Source: an uncultured Bacteroidales bacterium
GTDB lineage: Bacteria; Bacteroidota; Bacteroidia; Bacteroidales; F082
NCBI GenBank assembly: GCA_905234645.1
Contig: CAJOIS010000010.1
Span: 1 to 64,000 of the forward strand
Reading direction: 5' to 3'
Length of the DNA stretch: 64,000 nt
Shown: one piece after another, positions 24,887 to 33,671 of the stretch
Numbering within the stretch: position 1 is the first letter of the stretch
Layout of the letters: each line of letters starts with the position of its first letter
Position numbers and translations under genes: made by a program
The notes under the pieces: model-generated
The model's input: the letters and a program-made list of their open reading frames with translations, nothing else
The model's database searches: none
What the model was told of the DNA's origin: nothing

Positions 24887-26107
24887 ATGAAAGGTTTAAT
24901 CAAATCTGCATGGATTTTGGCCGTCGTTATGGTCGTGCTTGTGGGATGCAACAGTAAACCCACCGCTGAGGAAGTTATTATTAAATCCTATCAAAAATGC
25001 CAGTCGATTGAAGGAGGACATTACGAAATGTTGGTGAAAAAGAAGTACATGTCGCACAATGACACGACCTTGAGTCGCTACACCTGCGACTTCAAGTATT
25101 TGCCCTTTGACATCATATACGGTAAGGCTTTCGCTTCGCTTGAAGAAAATTTGGATTCAAAATGGTCGTCACATTTCCTATACACGGGGGATGAATTTGT
25201 CTGTTATTACGATAGTACTGGAACGGTGATGTCGTGTGACATGTGGGCTGAAGATATTATTGCGGGGCGACATAATCGCACGTTTTACACGCCTTTGACT
25301 AGCAGAAGTCATTATCCGTTGCGTAGCGAGGAGGAATTGACCGACAGTACTTATACCTATTTCCTTTCAGAGACTCGATTGGATGGGAAGCCGTGCTATC
25401 TGGTTGACATCCTTGACACGCCCGACGAGGAACCAGACAGCGTTTTTGGAATGCAGACTCTCCGCTATGAAATCAACCTTTGGATTGACAAGAAAGACTA
25501 TCTGCCAATCCAATACTCAATTGCATTTGATATTTTGGAACAGCAGGACACCATGTATCAATATGATGAATTCAAGCTACTGGCTTTCGATCCGAATGTG
25601 GACACGTCTAAGTTGACCATGGAATCCATTCCAGAGAATGTTGTTTTGAAAGACTATGAGCCGTACAAGGAACCTGAGCCGCTTCCCGATGGCTCGTTTG
25701 CGCCAGATTGGTCGCTACCCACGTTGACGGGCGACACTGTCCGGCTCGCCGACCTGACGGGTAAGGTCGTACTGCTTGATTTCTTTTACAAGTCATGTGC
25801 CCCGTGCTGTGCCGCCATGCCTGTTCTACAAGGCCTTTACGACAAATACAAGGATCAAGGCTTTATGATGATTGGCATTGACCCCATCGATAATCCGGAG
25901 GAGGATGAGATGGCTAATTTCTTGGCCAAACGTGGTATCACCTACACTATTCTTTTTGCTGAACGAGAATTGTCAGAAACCTACCGCATTTCGGGTTATC
26001 CTACTCTGTTCCTTCTTGACAAGGAGGGAAAGATAGTGGAGAAACATGTGGGCTTCGGCAAAGGTATGGAAGAAGAATTGGAGGCAGCTTTGGTAAAACT
26101 ATTTTAG
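24887..26107 (+). CDS. TlpA/ResA-like thioredoxin-fold lipoprotein
   Basis: The 406-residue lipoprotein has lipobox LVGC with Cys21. Residues 25-260 form a beta-rich domain like those preceding the redox domain in Bacteroidota TlpA-like proteins. Residues about 270-406 form an AhpC/TSA-type thioredoxin fold with active site SCAPCCAAMP (Cys304 and Cys307) and the cis-proline loop SGYPTLFLL. It probably reduces or exchanges disulfides, or delivers electrons, in the periplasm. Its last bases overlap the convergent DUF2851 gene by nine nucleotides. Confidence 0.88.
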   Translation: MKGLIKSAWILAVVMVVLVGCNSKPTAEEVIIKSYQKCQSIEGGHYEMLVKKKYMSHNDTTLSRYTCDFKYLPFDIIYGKAFASLEENLDSKWSSHFLYTGDEFVCYYDSTGTVMSCDMWAEDIIAGRHNRTFYTPLTSRSHYPLRSEEELTDSTYTYFLSETRLDGKPCYLVDILDTPDEEPDSVFGMQTLRYEINLWIDKKDYLPIQYSIAFDILEQQDTMYQYDEFKLLAFDPNVDTSKLTMESIPENVVLKDYEPYKEPEPLPDGSFAPDWSLPTLTGDTVRLADLTGKVVLLDFFYKSCAPCCAAMPVLQGLYDKYKDQGFMMIGIDPIDNPEEDEMANFLAKRGITYTILFAERELSETYRISGYPTLFLLDKEGKIVEKHVGFGKGMEEELEAALVKLF

Positions 26108-27409
26108 CAACACATTCCCAATTCTGCATTCCAAGCACCGTTTCCGCTTGCAATACATATTATAAAGGTGTAGCAGCGCCTGCGTCTGCATGGCGTTTTC
26201 CGCCTTGATGCCACATTGGGCGTAATGGCGGATGATGGCGTTGTCCTCAGCCTCGGTGTCTTCCAAGAACTGCATGGCCGTCTCGCACACCGATTCGTCT
26301 TTGTGCAGTTTGCCGTAGCAAAACAATAGGGGCGCCACAGCGTTGATGATCAATATGTTTGCTGTGGCATCGCCCAAATGTTTGGCCGTTTTGCGGCTGC
26401 CGTGGTACGACAGCCCTACAGCCCCCGTTTTATGGTCTGTAGGGCTGCCACAATGTGGCAGCCGATTAAACCGCCAATGCGTCTCCCAATACTCCGATGC
26501 CGCCACGTCAAACAAGGCCTTGACCTCGGCGGTATTCTTTGCCGCTTTGATTTTGGAGAAAAGGCATCCGTTTTTGTGGATGAGTTGCGCCATCTGTGCC
26601 AAGCGGAGGGTGGGGAAGTTGCTGGGCCGCATGCGCATGAACCTCCACCGTTCTTCTGGCATGGTCAGCAGGTTGAACTTGGCTTTCATCACGGCAAACT
26701 CCCGTTTGAGCAGCAAGGGATACTCCTCGGTGAAGTCGTCTTCAAGGAAACCCGCACAGCCCATCAGCATGGCCTCGACCTGCACAAGGTTGTCGGCATG
26801 TTTCAGCAAGGTCTTGAATGGCAGGATGTTGGCCAGATACTCAAACGCCTCGTTGTTGACTTTCAGGCCGAAATAGTGCATCAGCAATTTGAAAAGGGCG
26901 TCTTCCCAGTCGAATTGGTTGGTTTCCAGTGTCTTGGCGACGGTTTCCGACTTGCTCTCCAGGCGTTCCACGGCCATGCGGTCGAGCCAGGAGAGGCGGG
27001 TGAACACGGGAACTTGGGCGATGCTTTTCTCGCAGGGAGTCCAGCCTTTGGACAAGATGAATCTTTGGTAATTATTGAAAAGTGCCTCGTCAAAATGGCC
27101 TTTCAGCTCCAAAGTCGGGATGTCGTTGATTTGGACGTCGTTTTCATATACCACGTGCAGGATGACATTCTGATAGGCCTTGTCTTTTTGGTGGCCGTGG
27201 CGGTTCCAGTCGGAGGATTTGACATGAATCTCCACATGGCCCGCCCAGAGTTTGTCACCGATTTGGATTTTGGCCTCCAAGAAGTCGGGGCCTGAGTCGG
27301 TGTTGCGGTAGCCCGTCGCCACCACCTCGACTGTTTCGCCTTCGGCGGTCTTCAAGTCCTTGTCGGTCAGGCGGTTCTCCCAGATGTAGTATAGGAATTC
27401 TTCTCTCAT
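26099..27409 (-). CDS. DUF2851 family protein with an in-frame palindromic insertion
   Basis: The 436-residue protein has the DUF2851 hallmarks: MREEFLYYIWENRL at the start, NTDSGPDFLEAKIQIG near residue 45, GHVEIHVKSSDWNRHGHQ, and LLHLYNMYCKRKRCLECRIG at the end. The function is unknown; the HVEIHVKSSDW region resembles a nuclease-like fold, which is only inference. Residues about 315-338 (PHCGSPTDHKTGAVGLSYHG) are encoded by a nested palindrome and separate conserved WRFNR from KTAKHLG. The start is set at MREEFL, overlapping the upstream nucleotidase stop by ATGA, so the two are co-translated; a longer frame to 27505 runs over that gene. Confidence 0.85.
   Translation of the reverse strand: MREEFLYYIWENRLTDKDLKTAEGETVEVVATGYRNTDSGPDFLEAKIQIGDKLWAGHVEIHVKSSDWNRHGHQKDKAYQNVILHVVYENDVQINDIPTLELKGHFDEALFNNYQRFILSKGWTPCEKSIAQVPVFTRLSWLDRMAVERLESKSETVAKTLETNQFDWEDALFKLLMHYFGLKVNNEAFEYLANILPFKTLLKHADNLVQVEAMLMGCAGFLEDDFTEEYPLLLKREFAVMKAKFNLLTMPEERWRFMRMRPSNFPTLRLAQMAQLIHKNGCLFSKIKAAKNTAEVKALFDVAASEYWETHWRFNRLPHCGSPTDHKTGAVGLSYHGSRKTAKHLGDATANILIINAVAPLLFCYGKLHKDESVCETAMQFLEDTEAEDNAIIRHYAQCGIKAENAMQTQALLHLYNMYCKRKRCLECRIGNVLLK
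26394..26464. repeat. Nested palindromic element inside the DUF2851 gene
   Basis: Outer arms CGGCTGCC/GGCAGCCG enclose inner arms CAGCCCTACAG / CTGTAGGGCTG (perfect, 11 bp). A second perfect hairpin, GGCTGCCACA-A-TGTGGCAGCC, overlaps the right side. The reading frame stays open through it. Confidence 0.85.
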
Positions 27410-28971
27410 TTGATTTTCCAGCAGTTCAAAGGTTCTGTATCCAAATCGCCTTTCTCCTTGGCCCAGTCGATGAAGAGGGAGCGTAAGTCGCGGTCGCTCT
27501 GCCACACCACGTGGTCTTTGATCTCTTCTTGTGCCCAGCCCACGCCGTTGATGAGGTGGTTGCCGCCGCCCATCGAGCGGTAGGAGTTCATCACCACGTT
27601 GTAGGTCTTATCCATGTCGAAGGGCGTGCCGTCGGCCATGCTGACGATGTGGATGCGCTCGCCCATAGGGTTCTTGTCGGTGACTTCGTAGATGATGCCC
27701 GCGGCACAGTCGAAGTTATAGATGGGACTCTTCATCTCATAGGCATATTCAAGGAAGTCTTTCACCTCTTTTCCCGTCAAGGCCATGACTGCCAGCGAGT
27801 TTTCAAAAGGATACCAAGTGAAGAAGTCCTTGACTTTCAGCATCCCTGCTTCGATGCTCTTGCCACCGCTGAGCGGGGCTGCCATCGAAATGTCGGCATG
27901 GATGCCTTCGGCTTCCACGGTCTCAAACTGGCAGCGATGAATCTCGTCAACCCAAAGGCAAGGGCCATGGAATACCTCGTCGCTGCTGATGCTGACCGGC
28001 AATTCGGCCACCTCTTGGTCTTGGTAGGCCATGGCGCGGTCGAGGTAGGGCTGGAGCATGGCAAGGAAAGCCTCGTCTTTTTCCTCGCCGTCGGTGGGCA
28101 AAAGTTCCACGCTGATATGCGGTTTCTTTCCTTTCGCCAGTGTCACCTCTGCCTTGGCAAGACCTTGCCCGCGGTTGCCCGAATTAAGCACATACACGGG
28201 ATCGCCAGCGATGTTCATCACCTTTTCTGCCTTGGCGCGGTGGTCGTGGCCGTAGAATATCAGATCAAAGCCAGGGATGTTCTCTGCCACCCATTTTGTG
28301 GCGTTCTCACGGCCAAGAGGATGGTCGGGCGGCAGGTTCTGCGCCTGAGGCTCCCAGCCCGAGTGAAGCATGCCTATCATCAGGTCGGGGTGCTCTTTCT
28401 CTTGGATGAGGTTGACCCATTTCGCAGCGGCCGCTTCGAGTTGTTCGAAACGCAGGCCGGGACGCAGGCGGTCGGGTACCCAGGTGACGACGTAGGGCGT
28501 GGTCAAGCCGAGCACGGCGATTTTGAAGCCCTCGCGTTCCAACATAACATAGGGGGTGAAATAAGGTTCGCTCGTGCTTTCGTCAATGACGTTGGCGGCC
28601 AAGACGGGCATTTTCACCTCCGAATACAGCCTGTCGAACACCTTGCGACCCGCCTCGATGTCGTGGTTCCCCACGACCACTACATCATAAGGGAAGTAAT
28701 TCAGTACTTCCGACACCAGGTTGGGGTGCTCAGCGTCTTGGTTGGAACAGTATTGAAATGCCGTGCCTTGCACGTCGTCGCCGTTGTCAAGCAAAACCAG
28801 TTTGTCGCCAAGTTGCGCCTTCATCTGTTTGATGACATAGGCGTCATTCGCGAATTCGTCGTAACGGCCGTGAGTGTCAGTGGTTTCGATGAAAGTCAGG
28901 GTGGTTTCTTTGGGCGAGCAGGATGCAAAAAGTGCTGTCAATGCAATCATAAAAACGTGCTTGATGTTCAT
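27406..28971 (-). CDS. UshA-like 5'-nucleotidase / metallophosphatase lipoprotein
   Basis: The 521-residue lipoprotein has lipobox LFASC with Cys18. The calcineurin-like metallophosphatase motifs appear in order: TDTHGRYDE near residue 33, LDNGDDVQGT, VVGNHDIEAG, GMLHSGWE and FYGHDHRAK. A 5'-nucleotidase C-terminal domain follows (YPFENSLAVMALTGKEVKDFLE), whose aromatic residues normally stack on the base. It should hydrolyse nucleotides or cyclic nucleotides in the periplasm. It is translationally coupled to the DUF2851 gene downstream. Confidence 0.92.
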   Translation of the reverse strand: MNIKHVFMIALTALFASCSPKETTLTFIETTDTHGRYDEFANDAYVIKQMKAQLGDKLVLLDNGDDVQGTAFQYCSNQDAEHPNLVSEVLNYFPYDVVVVGNHDIEAGRKVFDRLYSEVKMPVLAANVIDESTSEPYFTPYVMLEREGFKIAVLGLTTPYVVTWVPDRLRPGLRFEQLEAAAAKWVNLIQEKEHPDLMIGMLHSGWEPQAQNLPPDHPLGRENATKWVAENIPGFDLIFYGHDHRAKAEKVMNIAGDPVYVLNSGNRGQGLAKAEVTLAKGKKPHISVELLPTDGEEKDEAFLAMLQPYLDRAMAYQDQEVAELPVSISSDEVFHGPCLWVDEIHRCQFETVEAEGIHADISMAAPLSGGKSIEAGMLKVKDFFTWYPFENSLAVMALTGKEVKDFLEYAYEMKSPIYNFDCAAGIIYEVTDKNPMGERIHIVSMADGTPFDMDKTYNVVMNSYRSMGGGNHLINGVGWAQEEIKDHVVWQSDRDLRSLFIDWAKEKGDLDTEPLNCWKIK

Positions 28972-29076
28972 AATGGGATGTGGTTTTAATGCGATAAAAG
29001 TAGGACTTTTTTCGCCATCTGCGGCATACTTTGGAAATTTTTTCGGAAAAAAGAGGCTCGGTTCAACATAATTCCG

Positions 29077-29084
29077 TATTTTTG
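29077..29084 (+). promoter_or_regulatory. -7 promoter element for the zapA cluster
   Basis: TATTTTTG, 27 bases before the coiled-coil gene. It probably drives the coiled-coil gene and zapA. Confidence 0.6.
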
Positions 29085-29111
29085 TGCCACAATTCCAAGA
29101 CCGTTTGCGAC

Positions 29112-29405
29112 ATGGCCGACCTGAGCATCATAGTATCCGAAATCGAATTGAAATTGCGGAAGTTGCTTGATGAGAAAAACAAGTTGGCGGTGGAAAACAA
29201 GCGGCTCGTTGAGGAAAACGCCGCGTTAGGGCAAGAGAACCTGACGTTGCGCCAATCAACGTTGGAGTTGCAGGACAAAATAAATAAATCTACAATTGTT
29301 AACGCACTCGACAACGAGGGAGAGATAGAAGAAGGTAGAAAACTCATTAAGGAGTTGGTGAGGGAGATTGACCAGTGTGTTTCGATTTTGAACAGTAAGG
29401 AATAA
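29112..29405 (+). CDS. Small coiled-coil protein upstream of zapA
   Basis: The 97-residue protein is almost wholly coiled coil: heptads run through residues 5-60 (ELKLRKLLDEKNKLAVENKR and onward), rich in Leu, Glu, Asn and Lys. It resembles ZapB-type division proteins in size and character, and its position just before zapA supports a role at the Z-ring, but I do not recognise a named family with certainty. The ATG at 29112 follows the promoter; an in-frame upstream ATG at 29031 precedes it and is rejected. Confidence 0.7.
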   Translation: MADLSIIVSEIELKLRKLLDEKNKLAVENKRLVEENAALGQENLTLRQSTLELQDKINKSTIVNALDNEGEIEEGRKLIKELVREIDQCVSILNSKE

Positions 29406-29429
29406 TTCAAATAATTGATCGTCGGCGAG

Positions 29430-29714
29430 ATGGATGAGATTACAATCAATATCACCCTGTTGGACAGACCCTACCGCCTGTCGGTGGCGCGCGCTGACGA
29501 AGAAAAGGTTCGTAAGGCCGGCAACCTCATCAATGAGAGGATTAAGTACTATACGAAGCATTATGCCTACAAGGATGTGCAGGATTTGCTTTCGATGACC
29601 GCCTTGCAATTCGCCACTTCCGTCGTCAAGATGGATGCTGAGTTGACTTACCGTAATCAAGATTTGGAACGCAAATTGCAAGGTGTCAACGACTTACTGA
29701 GTGAACAAGCATAG
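29430..29714 (+). CDS. zapA: ZapA cell-division protein
   Basis: The 94-residue protein shows the ZapA pattern: N-terminal beta strands (EITINITLLDRPYRLSV) and a long C-terminal helix (VQDLLSMTALQFATSVVKMD onward). ZapA binds and cross-links FtsZ filaments at midcell. The ATG at 29430 is chosen from homologue starts; an in-frame upstream initiator would add five residues. The gene is followed directly by a 6S-like RNA, the same gene order as zapA-ssrS in E. coli. Confidence 0.85.
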   Translation: MDEITINITLLDRPYRLSVARADEEKVRKAGNLINERIKYYTKHYAYKDVQDLLSMTALQFATSVVKMDAELTYRNQDLERKLQGVNDLLSEQA

Positions 29715-29742
29715 TCTGCGTGATGCAGCCTGCTCTTTGAAA

Positions 29743-29940
29743 AACTGGGACTGCCTGTTCGGCGCATTGGTAAACTCAACACTATCAACACATCAATCGG
29801 TCTACTCGCGCTCTGTAAAAACAGGCCTCATTCCCTTCGGGGAAGCACTTTGGTGCCGGTGGACGTTTGCGCAACGCGGTGGCCATAAGCGTATTATTAT
29901 GGGGTTTACGCATATCCCTATGAACAGGCAGTTTCTATTT
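29743..29940 (+). ncRNA. ssrS: Candidate 6S RNA (Bacteroidales-1-like)
   Basis: The 263-base gap between zapA and rny has no credible gene. A perfect 11-bp closing stem, ACTGCCTGTTC at 29750-29760 with GAACAGGCAGT at 29922-29932, encloses about 160 nt. Inside is an apical hairpin near 29838-29852 (TTCCC-TTC-GGGGAA) and large weakly paired flanks, the long-hairpin-with-central-bubble shape of 6S RNA. A pyrimidine-rich T-run follows. 6S RNA binds RNA polymerase holoenzyme in stationary phase. Exact ends are approximate, and the identification rests on structure, size and neighbour, not on a covariance-model match. Confidence 0.65.
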
Positions 29941-29977
29941 CTTTCTTCCTCCTTTTTCGGGTAAAAACAGAGTTAAA

Positions 29978-31543
29978 ATGTTATTACTCATTTCAAACAC
30001 TACTTGGATTATCATCGCCGCAGCGGCTTTGGTCGTGGGCCTCGCGGTTGGCTATCTCATCACGGCCACCCTGCTCAAAAAAGCTGTCATTAAAGAACAA
30101 ACCGTCCTCCTCGAAGAGGCTAAGGAAAAGGCTGAAGTCATCAAGAAGGAACGCATCCTGCAAGCCAAGGAGAAGTTCCTCCAGATGAAGGACGAGCACG
30201 AGAAGGCTTGTGAAGACCGCAAACGTGAGCTGGCCAGCGCCGAAAACCGCATCAACCAGATGAAGCAGGACGCCAACAAGAAGATGGAAGAGGCGCAGCG
30301 TAAGACGAAAGAAGTGCAAGCCACACAACAGAAGCTGGAAGGCCAGATCGAGACCTTTAACAAGAAGAAGGCCGACCTTGACCGCATTTATAGCGAAGAG
30401 GCAAAGAAGCTGGAGACTATCTCGGGCCTCTCTGCCAAGGAAGCCAAGGCGCAACTTGTGGAACTCATCAAGGAAGAGGCTCAGGCCGACGCTATGGTCT
30501 ACGTGAAGGAAGTTACCGAGGAAGCCAAGATGAGCGCCGCGCAGACGGCCAAGAAGATCGTGTTGGAGACCATCCAACGCACGGCTTCGGAGACCGCCAT
30601 TGAGAACACCGTAAGCGTGTTCAATATCGAGAATGACGAAATTAAGGGTCGTATCATCGGTCGCGAAGGTCGTAACATCCGTACACTTGAGTCGCTCACG
30701 GGCGTTGAAATCATTATCGACGATAGCCCGGACGCCATCCTCATCTCCGGCTTTGACCCCATCCGCCGCGAAATCGCACGCCTCTCCTTGCAGAAGCTCG
30801 TCGTCGACGGCCGTATCCACCCCGCCCGTATTGAAGAGGTGGTTCACAAGGTGGAAAAGCAAGTGGATCAAGAGATTATGGAGACAGGTAAGCGCACTTG
30901 TATCGACCTCGGCATCCATAACCTCAATCCTGAACTTATCAAGATGATTGGCCGCATGAAGTACCGTACCTCTTACGGACAGAACCTGCTGCAACACTCT
31001 ATCGAGACCGCCAAGCTTTGTGCCACCATGGCCGCAGAACTCGGCCTCAACGTGAAAGCAGCCAAGCGTGCCGGTCTCTTGCACGACATCGGTAAGGTCG
31101 CCGAGAATGAAGAGGAACTGCCGCATGCCATCTTAGGTATGAAGGTCGCCGAGCGCCTGAAAGAGAAACCCGAAATCTGCAACGCTATTGGTGCCCACCA
31201 CGAGGAAATCGAGATGGACAACCTGATTTCGCCCATCGTTCAGGTGTGCGACGCCATCTCTGGCGCCCGTCCCGGTGCCCGCCGTGAGGTGGTGGAAGCC
31301 TATATCCAGCGTCTGAACAAGCTGGAGGAGATGGCCATGTCGTACCAAGGTGTGGTGAAGACCTACGCCATCCAAGCCGGCCGTGAACTGCGTGTCATCG
31401 TGGGTGCCGACAAGGTGAGTGACCAAGACGCCGACCGCATCGCCTATGACCTGTCGAAGAAGATCCAGACCGAGATGACCTATCCCGGCCAGATCAAGAT
31501 TACGGTCATCCGCGAGACCCGTGCTGTGCAGTACGCAAAGTAA
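29978..31543 (+). CDS. rny: Ribonuclease Y
   Basis: The 521-residue membrane-anchored endoribonuclease starts mRNA decay. Visible parts are one N-terminal membrane helix (residues about 8-28), a long charged coiled coil (30-200), a KH domain with [15 protein letters not shown] near 212, and an HD phosphohydrolase domain with [10 protein letters not shown] near residue 370 plus conserved HHEEIEMD. The C-terminus ends in the usual [15 protein letters not shown]. Length and order are standard for the family. A long hairpin repeat follows the stop codon. Confidence 0.95.
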   Translation: MLLLISNTTWIIIAAAALVVGLAVGYLITATLLKKAVIKEQTVLLEEAKEKAEVIKKERILQAKEKFLQMKDEHEKACEDRKRELASAENRINQMKQDANKKMEEAQRKTKEVQATQQKLEGQIETFNKKKADLDRIYSEEAKKLETISGLSAKEAKAQLVELIKEEAQADAMVYVKEVTEEAKMSAAQTAKKIVLETIQRTASETAIENTVSVFNIENDEIKGRIIGREGRNIRTLESLTGVEIIIDDSPDAILISGFDPIRREIARLSLQKLVVDGRIHPARIEEVVHKVEKQVDQEIMETGKRTCIDLGIHNLNPELIKMIGRMKYRTSYGQNLLQHSIETAKLCATMAAELGLNVKAAKRAGLLHDIGKVAENEEELPHAILGMKVAERLKEKPEICNAIGAHHEEIEMDNLISPIVQVCDAISGARPGARREVVEAYIQRLNKLEEMAMSYQGVVKTYAIQAGRELRVIVGADKVSDQDADRIAYDLSKKIQTEMTYPGQIKITVIRETRAVQYAK

Positions 31544-31550
31544 TTACTAT

Positions 31551-31650
31551 GGCCTATGGCTAATGGCTGATGGCCTGCTTCAACAATAGGAGTGAAGTTC
31601 ACCCTTTTGGTTGAGGCAGGCCATAGGCTTTAAGCCATAAGCCATAGGCC
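31551..31650. repeat. Long imperfect inverted repeat (CCATAGGC family)
   Basis: The left arm (GGCCTATGGCTAATGGCTGA and on to TTCAA) and right arm (TTGAGGCAGGCCATAGGC to CCATAGGCC) pair over about 30 bases with a few gaps. A small GTGAA/TTCAC hairpin sits in the middle. It fills most of the rny-radical SAM gap and may stop transcription. Confidence 0.75.
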
Positions 31651-31665
31651 CAAAAAAGCAAAACT

Positions 31666-32421
31666 ATGATTAGAGAGGAAGTTGTCTTCGGTCCCATCCA
31701 TAGCCGCCGTCTCGGTAGCTCGCTAGGTATCAATTTGTTGCCGGAAAAAGGCAAGATCTGCACTTTCGATTGCATCTATTGCGAATGTGGTTGGAACAAG
31801 GATGGCCGTGACGACACCAGGCTGCCTTCCGCTGAAAGAGTGCGTAATGCTTTGGAAGCCAAATTGAAGCAATGTAAAGCCGATGGTGTTCCGATCGATT
31901 CCATTACCTTTAGTGGCGATGGTGAGCCAACCATCAACCCCGAGTTCCCCAAAATTATCGACGACACGATAGCTTTACGCGACAAGTATTATCCCAACTC
32001 AAAGATAACGGTGCTGTCGAATGCCACGATGGCCCACAAGCCTGAGGTGTTCGACGCTTTGCGCAAGGTCGACAACCCAACGATGAAAATCGACGCCCCG
32101 ACGAATGAATTGGCAGAAAAAATCAACCACCCTGCGCCTGGCTATGACATCCAACGCGTCGTGGAGGCTTTGAAGCAGTTCAATGGCGACTTCATTTTAC
32201 AGACCATGTTCCTACAAAGCAAGGATTTCGACTCTTCAAGTCCTGAGGTGTTGGACGGATGGATGGATATCGTGCGCATCCTAAAGCCGCGTGAGGTGAT
32301 GGTCTACACCATCGACCGCCCCACGCCAGAGGAGGGCCTACAAAAGTTCACGGTCGACGAAATGCGGGCCTTGGTGCAGCCGCTCATCGACGAAGGTTTT
32401 GTGATACAAATCAAAGGGTGA
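31666..32421 (+). CDS. Radical SAM protein (COG0731-like)
   Basis: The 251-residue radical SAM enzyme has a CX3CX2C cluster at Cys32, Cys36 and Cys39 (CTFDCIYCECG) binding a 4Fe-4S cluster, and the downstream motif TFSGDGEPTINPEF typical of the COG0731 group. The opening VFGPIHSRRLGSSLGIN is characteristic of this group. The reaction is not known; some relatives modify tRNA. It stands alone on the plus strand, convergent with the glycosyltransferase gene four bases away. Confidence 0.85.
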   Translation: MIREEVVFGPIHSRRLGSSLGINLLPEKGKICTFDCIYCECGWNKDGRDDTRLPSAERVRNALEAKLKQCKADGVPIDSITFSGDGEPTINPEFPKIIDDTIALRDKYYPNSKITVLSNATMAHKPEVFDALRKVDNPTMKIDAPTNELAEKINHPAPGYDIQRVVEALKQFNGDFILQTMFLQSKDFDSSSPEVLDGWMDIVRILKPREVMVYTIDRPTPEEGLQKFTVDEMRALVQPLIDEGFVIQIKG

Positions 32422-32424
32422 GTC

Positions 32425-33594
32425 TTATTCCACTCCCACGTTCATTCTTCCCATCAGTCTCTGCCAAGGCGAGAGGAAAGCAAACAGGAGATCGTAAACA
32501 ATCAAGCCAGGGAGCAACCCTTTCTCGCCCAAGCGCTTCGAGGCTTTGTGGTAGATAAAGAACTGAGTGCCCCAGCGCAGGAGGAAGAAAAACACCAGAA
32601 TCGGAATGTAGAACACAGCACCGTTGGTGATGGTGAAAGCCGGCTTGGCGCAGAGGGCGAGTAAGGCAACGAAAGAGGCATAGAACAGGAACTGTGAGAC
32701 ATAAAACAGGCTTAGGTACAGCCTCGCTCCGGAATTGTATTTTGGCACGGTGGAGTAACGACTGGCCTTTTGGCGCATCCACAGATGGAAACTGCTCGTT
32801 GGCGTGGTGAGAATGGCATCCTCAGCGTCAATCAACACCTCGGTGTTCTTCTTGGTAGCTGTTTGGTTGATGAAAAGGTCATCTTCACCGACAGAGGTGG
32901 TATAGTGTGATATGAACCCTTGACTCCTGTAGAACAGCTCTTTACGATAGGAGAGGTTCTTTCCAATGCCCATGTACGGATGATGTTTTAAGGCGGCGGA
33001 AAGGTATAGCAAGCCGTTTTGGAAGTTGTCGAAGCGCATGATGCGGTTCAGGGAACTCTTTTTCTGTACCAAGGGGCTGTAGCCGATGACGATTTCAGTG
33101 CGGTTGTTATAGCGGTTCACCACGCTGCGCAGCCATTGGTCATTGACAGGCATGCAGTTGCAGTCGGTGAGGACGATGAGGTCGTTTTGTGCCGACTTGA
33201 TGCCCATCGAAAGCGGGAACTTCTTGCCGTTGAAGAAGTTAAGGTGCTGCTTGAGTTGCACGGGTTTCACGCGAGGCTCGTTGCGTTCCAGGTCCTTAAG
33301 GTATTCCTCGGTTTCGTCATCGGAGCAATCGTTCACCACAACGATTTCGAAGTTGGGATAATCCTGCTTGAGCAAGGCGGGAATCAGCTCGGTGAGGTAT
33401 TCGTAGGCGTCGCGGGCGCAAAGCACGACGGAAACAGGCTCCAATTCCTCATTCAGTTTCGGACGCGCGTTCCTCTTGTAAAATGCGACCTTCGAGAATA
33501 TGCCCCAATGGTAAAGCAATTGGATGACCAAACAGAGGCCAAAAACGATTAAGATGATGAAACTAAGACTGTTATAATTGAAACTAAGCTGCAC
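32425..33594 (-). CDS. Family 2 glycosyltransferase, membrane-anchored
   Basis: The 389-residue protein has an N-terminal membrane helix (about 10-30) followed by a GT-A domain starting EPVSVVLCARDAYEYL. It contains the nucleotide-binding VVVNDCSDDET, the DxD-like LTDCNCMP, and an acceptor-site region TSVGEDDLF. Two or three membrane helices lie near the C-terminus. It probably adds sugar to a lipid-linked or surface polysaccharide from the cytoplasmic face. Donor and acceptor are unknown. A minus-strand -7 box lies just upstream (complement of 33617-33624). Confidence 0.88.
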   Translation of the reverse strand: MQLSFNYNSLSFIILIVFGLCLVIQLLYHWGIFSKVAFYKRNARPKLNEELEPVSVVLCARDAYEYLTELIPALLKQDYPNFEIVVVNDCSDDETEEYLKDLERNEPRVKPVQLKQHLNFFNGKKFPLSMGIKSAQNDLIVLTDCNCMPVNDQWLRSVVNRYNNRTEIVIGYSPLVQKKSSLNRIMRFDNFQNGLLYLSAALKHHPYMGIGKNLSYRKELFYRSQGFISHYTTSVGEDDLFINQTATKKNTEVLIDAEDAILTTPTSSFHLWMRQKASRYSTVPKYNSGARLYLSLFYVSQFLFYASFVALLALCAKPAFTITNGAVFYIPILVFFFLLRWGTQFFIYHKASKRLGEKGLLPGLIVYDLLFAFLSPWQRLMGRMNVGVE

Positions 33595-33616
33595 GGTGAT
33601 TGGTTTTTAGTGTTTG

Positions 33617-33656
33617 CAAAAATAAGAAAAATGTTGGGAAAAAAGTCGTACTTTTG
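33617..33656. promoter_or_regulatory. Divergent promoters, glycosyltransferase and tgt
   Basis: The complement of 33617-33624 is TATTTTTG (for the glycosyltransferase); 33649-33656 is TACTTTTG followed by C (for tgt). They share the 77-base gap. Confidence 0.6.
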
Positions 33657-33671
33657 CACAAAAATTAAGTT

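Noticed and set aside
27511-28989. 492-codon plus-strand frame
   Set aside because: Antisense to the clear 5'-nucleotidase gene with all catalytic motifs; no recognisable domain or start signal.
29701-29964. 87-codon open frame after zapA
   Set aside because: Its translation has no domain and it covers the 6S-like RNA, whose pairing explains the sequence better.
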